Part shown: positions 7,334 to 7,723 of the stretch, piece by piece
Layout: the number at the start of each line of letters is the position of its first letter
How positions within the stretch are numbered: position 1 is the first letter of the stretch
Assembly: GCA_027036655.1 (NCBI GenBank)
Contig: JALWEC010000413.1
Span: forward strand, 1-7,723
DNA length: 7,723 nt
Source of the DNA: Melioribacteraceae bacterium
GTDB lineage: Bacteria; Bacteroidota; Ignavibacteria; Ignavibacteriales; Melioribacteraceae
Direction: 5' to 3'
The notes under the pieces: generated by a model
Seen by the model: the letters and a program-made list of their open reading frames with translations, nothing else
Databases searched by the model: none
Told to the model about the DNA's origin: nothing
Position numbers and translations under genes: made by a program

Positions 7334-7600
7334 TCAGCCGAGCTTTTTCAACTCCTCTTCAATTCTAGAAGCAAGTTCTTCGATAGAAATATTCTTAATC
7401 TCAAGTTTATTTTTCTTAATTGTAAAAAAAACCGAATCTCCTTCGCCTCGCACCGATTTAAGCAAATCGAAACTCAGGCGATTACGGTCGTTTGCTCTCG
7501 GGATAAACTCTTCCAAAGAATCAATATAGGAATAAACTTTTGCCTCCAAAACGTCAGTTTCATTTTTATCTATTACCAAACCTTTTTCCATTGAAGCCAT
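7334..7600 (-). CDS. Uncharacterised 88-residue protein
   Basis: I do not recognise this protein. It has no signal peptide, membrane segment or cysteine and is rich in charged residues, so it is probably cytoplasmic. The N-terminal half (residues 14-35) looks helical (DVLEAKVYSYIDSLEEFI). The middle (51-70) alternates as in beta strands (GDSVFFTIKKNKLEIKNI). The last 17 residues (ISIEELASRIEEELKKLG) look like an amphipathic helix suited to dimerisation. It is supported as a real gene by AGAGG 7 nt before ATG 7598-7600, by a possible promoter just upstream and by a strong terminator 42 nt after the stop. An internal ATG at residue 4 is possible but its spacing from the binding site is worse. 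It lies 53 nt downstream of the partial gene at the right edge and may be monocistronic or the last gene of that unit. Confidence 0.8.
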   Translation of the reverse strand: MASMEKGLVIDKNETDVLEAKVYSYIDSLEEFIPRANDRNRLSFDLLKSVRGEGDSVFFTIKKNKLEIKNISIEELASRIEEELKKLG

Positions 7601-7607
7601 TTTATTA

Positions 7608-7612
7608 CCTCT
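7608..7612 (-). promoter_or_regulatory. Ribosome binding site for the 88-residue protein
   Basis: AGAGG on the minus strand, 7 nt before ATG 7598-7600. This is the main sequence support that the small open frame is translated, and it favours the first ATG over the one three codons later. Confidence 0.7.
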
Positions 7613-7626
7613 TTTAATTTAATTAA

Positions 7627-7658
7627 TAAAAATAAAGAAGATTTCCCTTACTCTCAAT
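7627..7658 (-). promoter_or_regulatory. Possible Bacteroidota-type promoter for the 88-residue protein
   Basis: On the minus strand ATTG (7655-7658) is followed by exactly 20 nt and then TATTTTTA (7627-7634). This fits TTTG, 19-21 nt, TAnnTTTG except for one base in each box. The upstream box overlaps the stop codon of the partial upstream gene. AT-rich context makes chance matches likely. Confidence 0.35.
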
Positions 7659-7722
7659 AATTAAGATAAAAATCTTTTTTCGGATTTATGCCGCCCAACT
7701 GATCCAATGCTATTTCATTATG
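7654..7722 (-). CDS. 3' end of an unidentified gene (partial, continues beyond the right edge)
   Basis: The minus strand is open from the window edge for 22 codons, ending in TGA at 7654-7656: HNEIALDQLGGINP followed by KKDFYLNY. The other two minus-strand frames hit stops within a few codons of the edge (TAA, TAG). The peptide has ordinary composition, the orientation matches all other genes, and the stop lies 53 nt before the next start. It is too short to identify, and a chance open frame cannot be excluded. Confidence 0.5.
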   Translation of the reverse strand, partial: HNEIALDQLGGINPKKDFYLNY

Positions 7723-7723
7723 T

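Noticed and set aside
1..7723. Defence system, mobile element, CRISPR array or RNA gene
   Set aside because: No transposase, integrase, terminal repeats, regularly spaced repeats, tRNA-like or rRNA-like sequence was seen on either strand. The genes present are envelope housekeeping and export functions.

Overview
All recognisable genes lie on the minus strand, so the window reads right to left. The DNA is AT-rich. The secreted protein at the left end closes with a classic type IX secretion (Por) C-terminal sorting domain beginning NYPNPFNP. Together with GGAG-type ribosome binding sites and possible Bacteroidota-like promoters (TTTG, about 20 nt, TAnnTTTG), this suggests a Gram-negative member of the FCB group. 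Ignavibacteria or a relative is the best guess. It is an inference from protein style, since no rRNA or phylogenetic marker is present.

Layout in transcription order: (1) 7654-7722, the last 22 codons of an unidentified gene that continues beyond the right edge; (2) 7334-7600, an 88-residue uncharacterised acidic protein with its own possible promoter and a strong terminator at 7251-7292; (3) 4589-7144, an MltD-type lytic transglycosylase lipoprotein whose start is best moved to a GTG; it carries one catalytic domain and six LysM peptidoglycan-binding repeats; (4) 4383-4588, an AT-rich spacer with two adjacent palindromes and a purine-rich direct repeat; (5) 3060-4382, a long-form NfeD membrane serine protease of the ClpP class; (6) 170-3040, a 956-residue secreted protein with two predicted beta-propeller regions, an ASH/Hydin-like domain and the sorting tail, starting 19 nt after the protease gene; (7) 104-147, a strand-specific intrinsic terminator.

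The theme is the cell envelope: wall remodelling (MltD-like), membrane proteolysis (NfeD) and an exported cell-surface or released protein. The protease and the secreted protein probably share a transcript. Most of this is conventional. The points that merit a second look are the protease/secreted-protein pairing without a visible stomatin partner, the long LysM array, a 17-bp element repeated at two intergenic sites, and the palindromes before the protease gene. I saw no mobile element, CRISPR array, tRNA or rRNA, and no convincing plus-strand gene.
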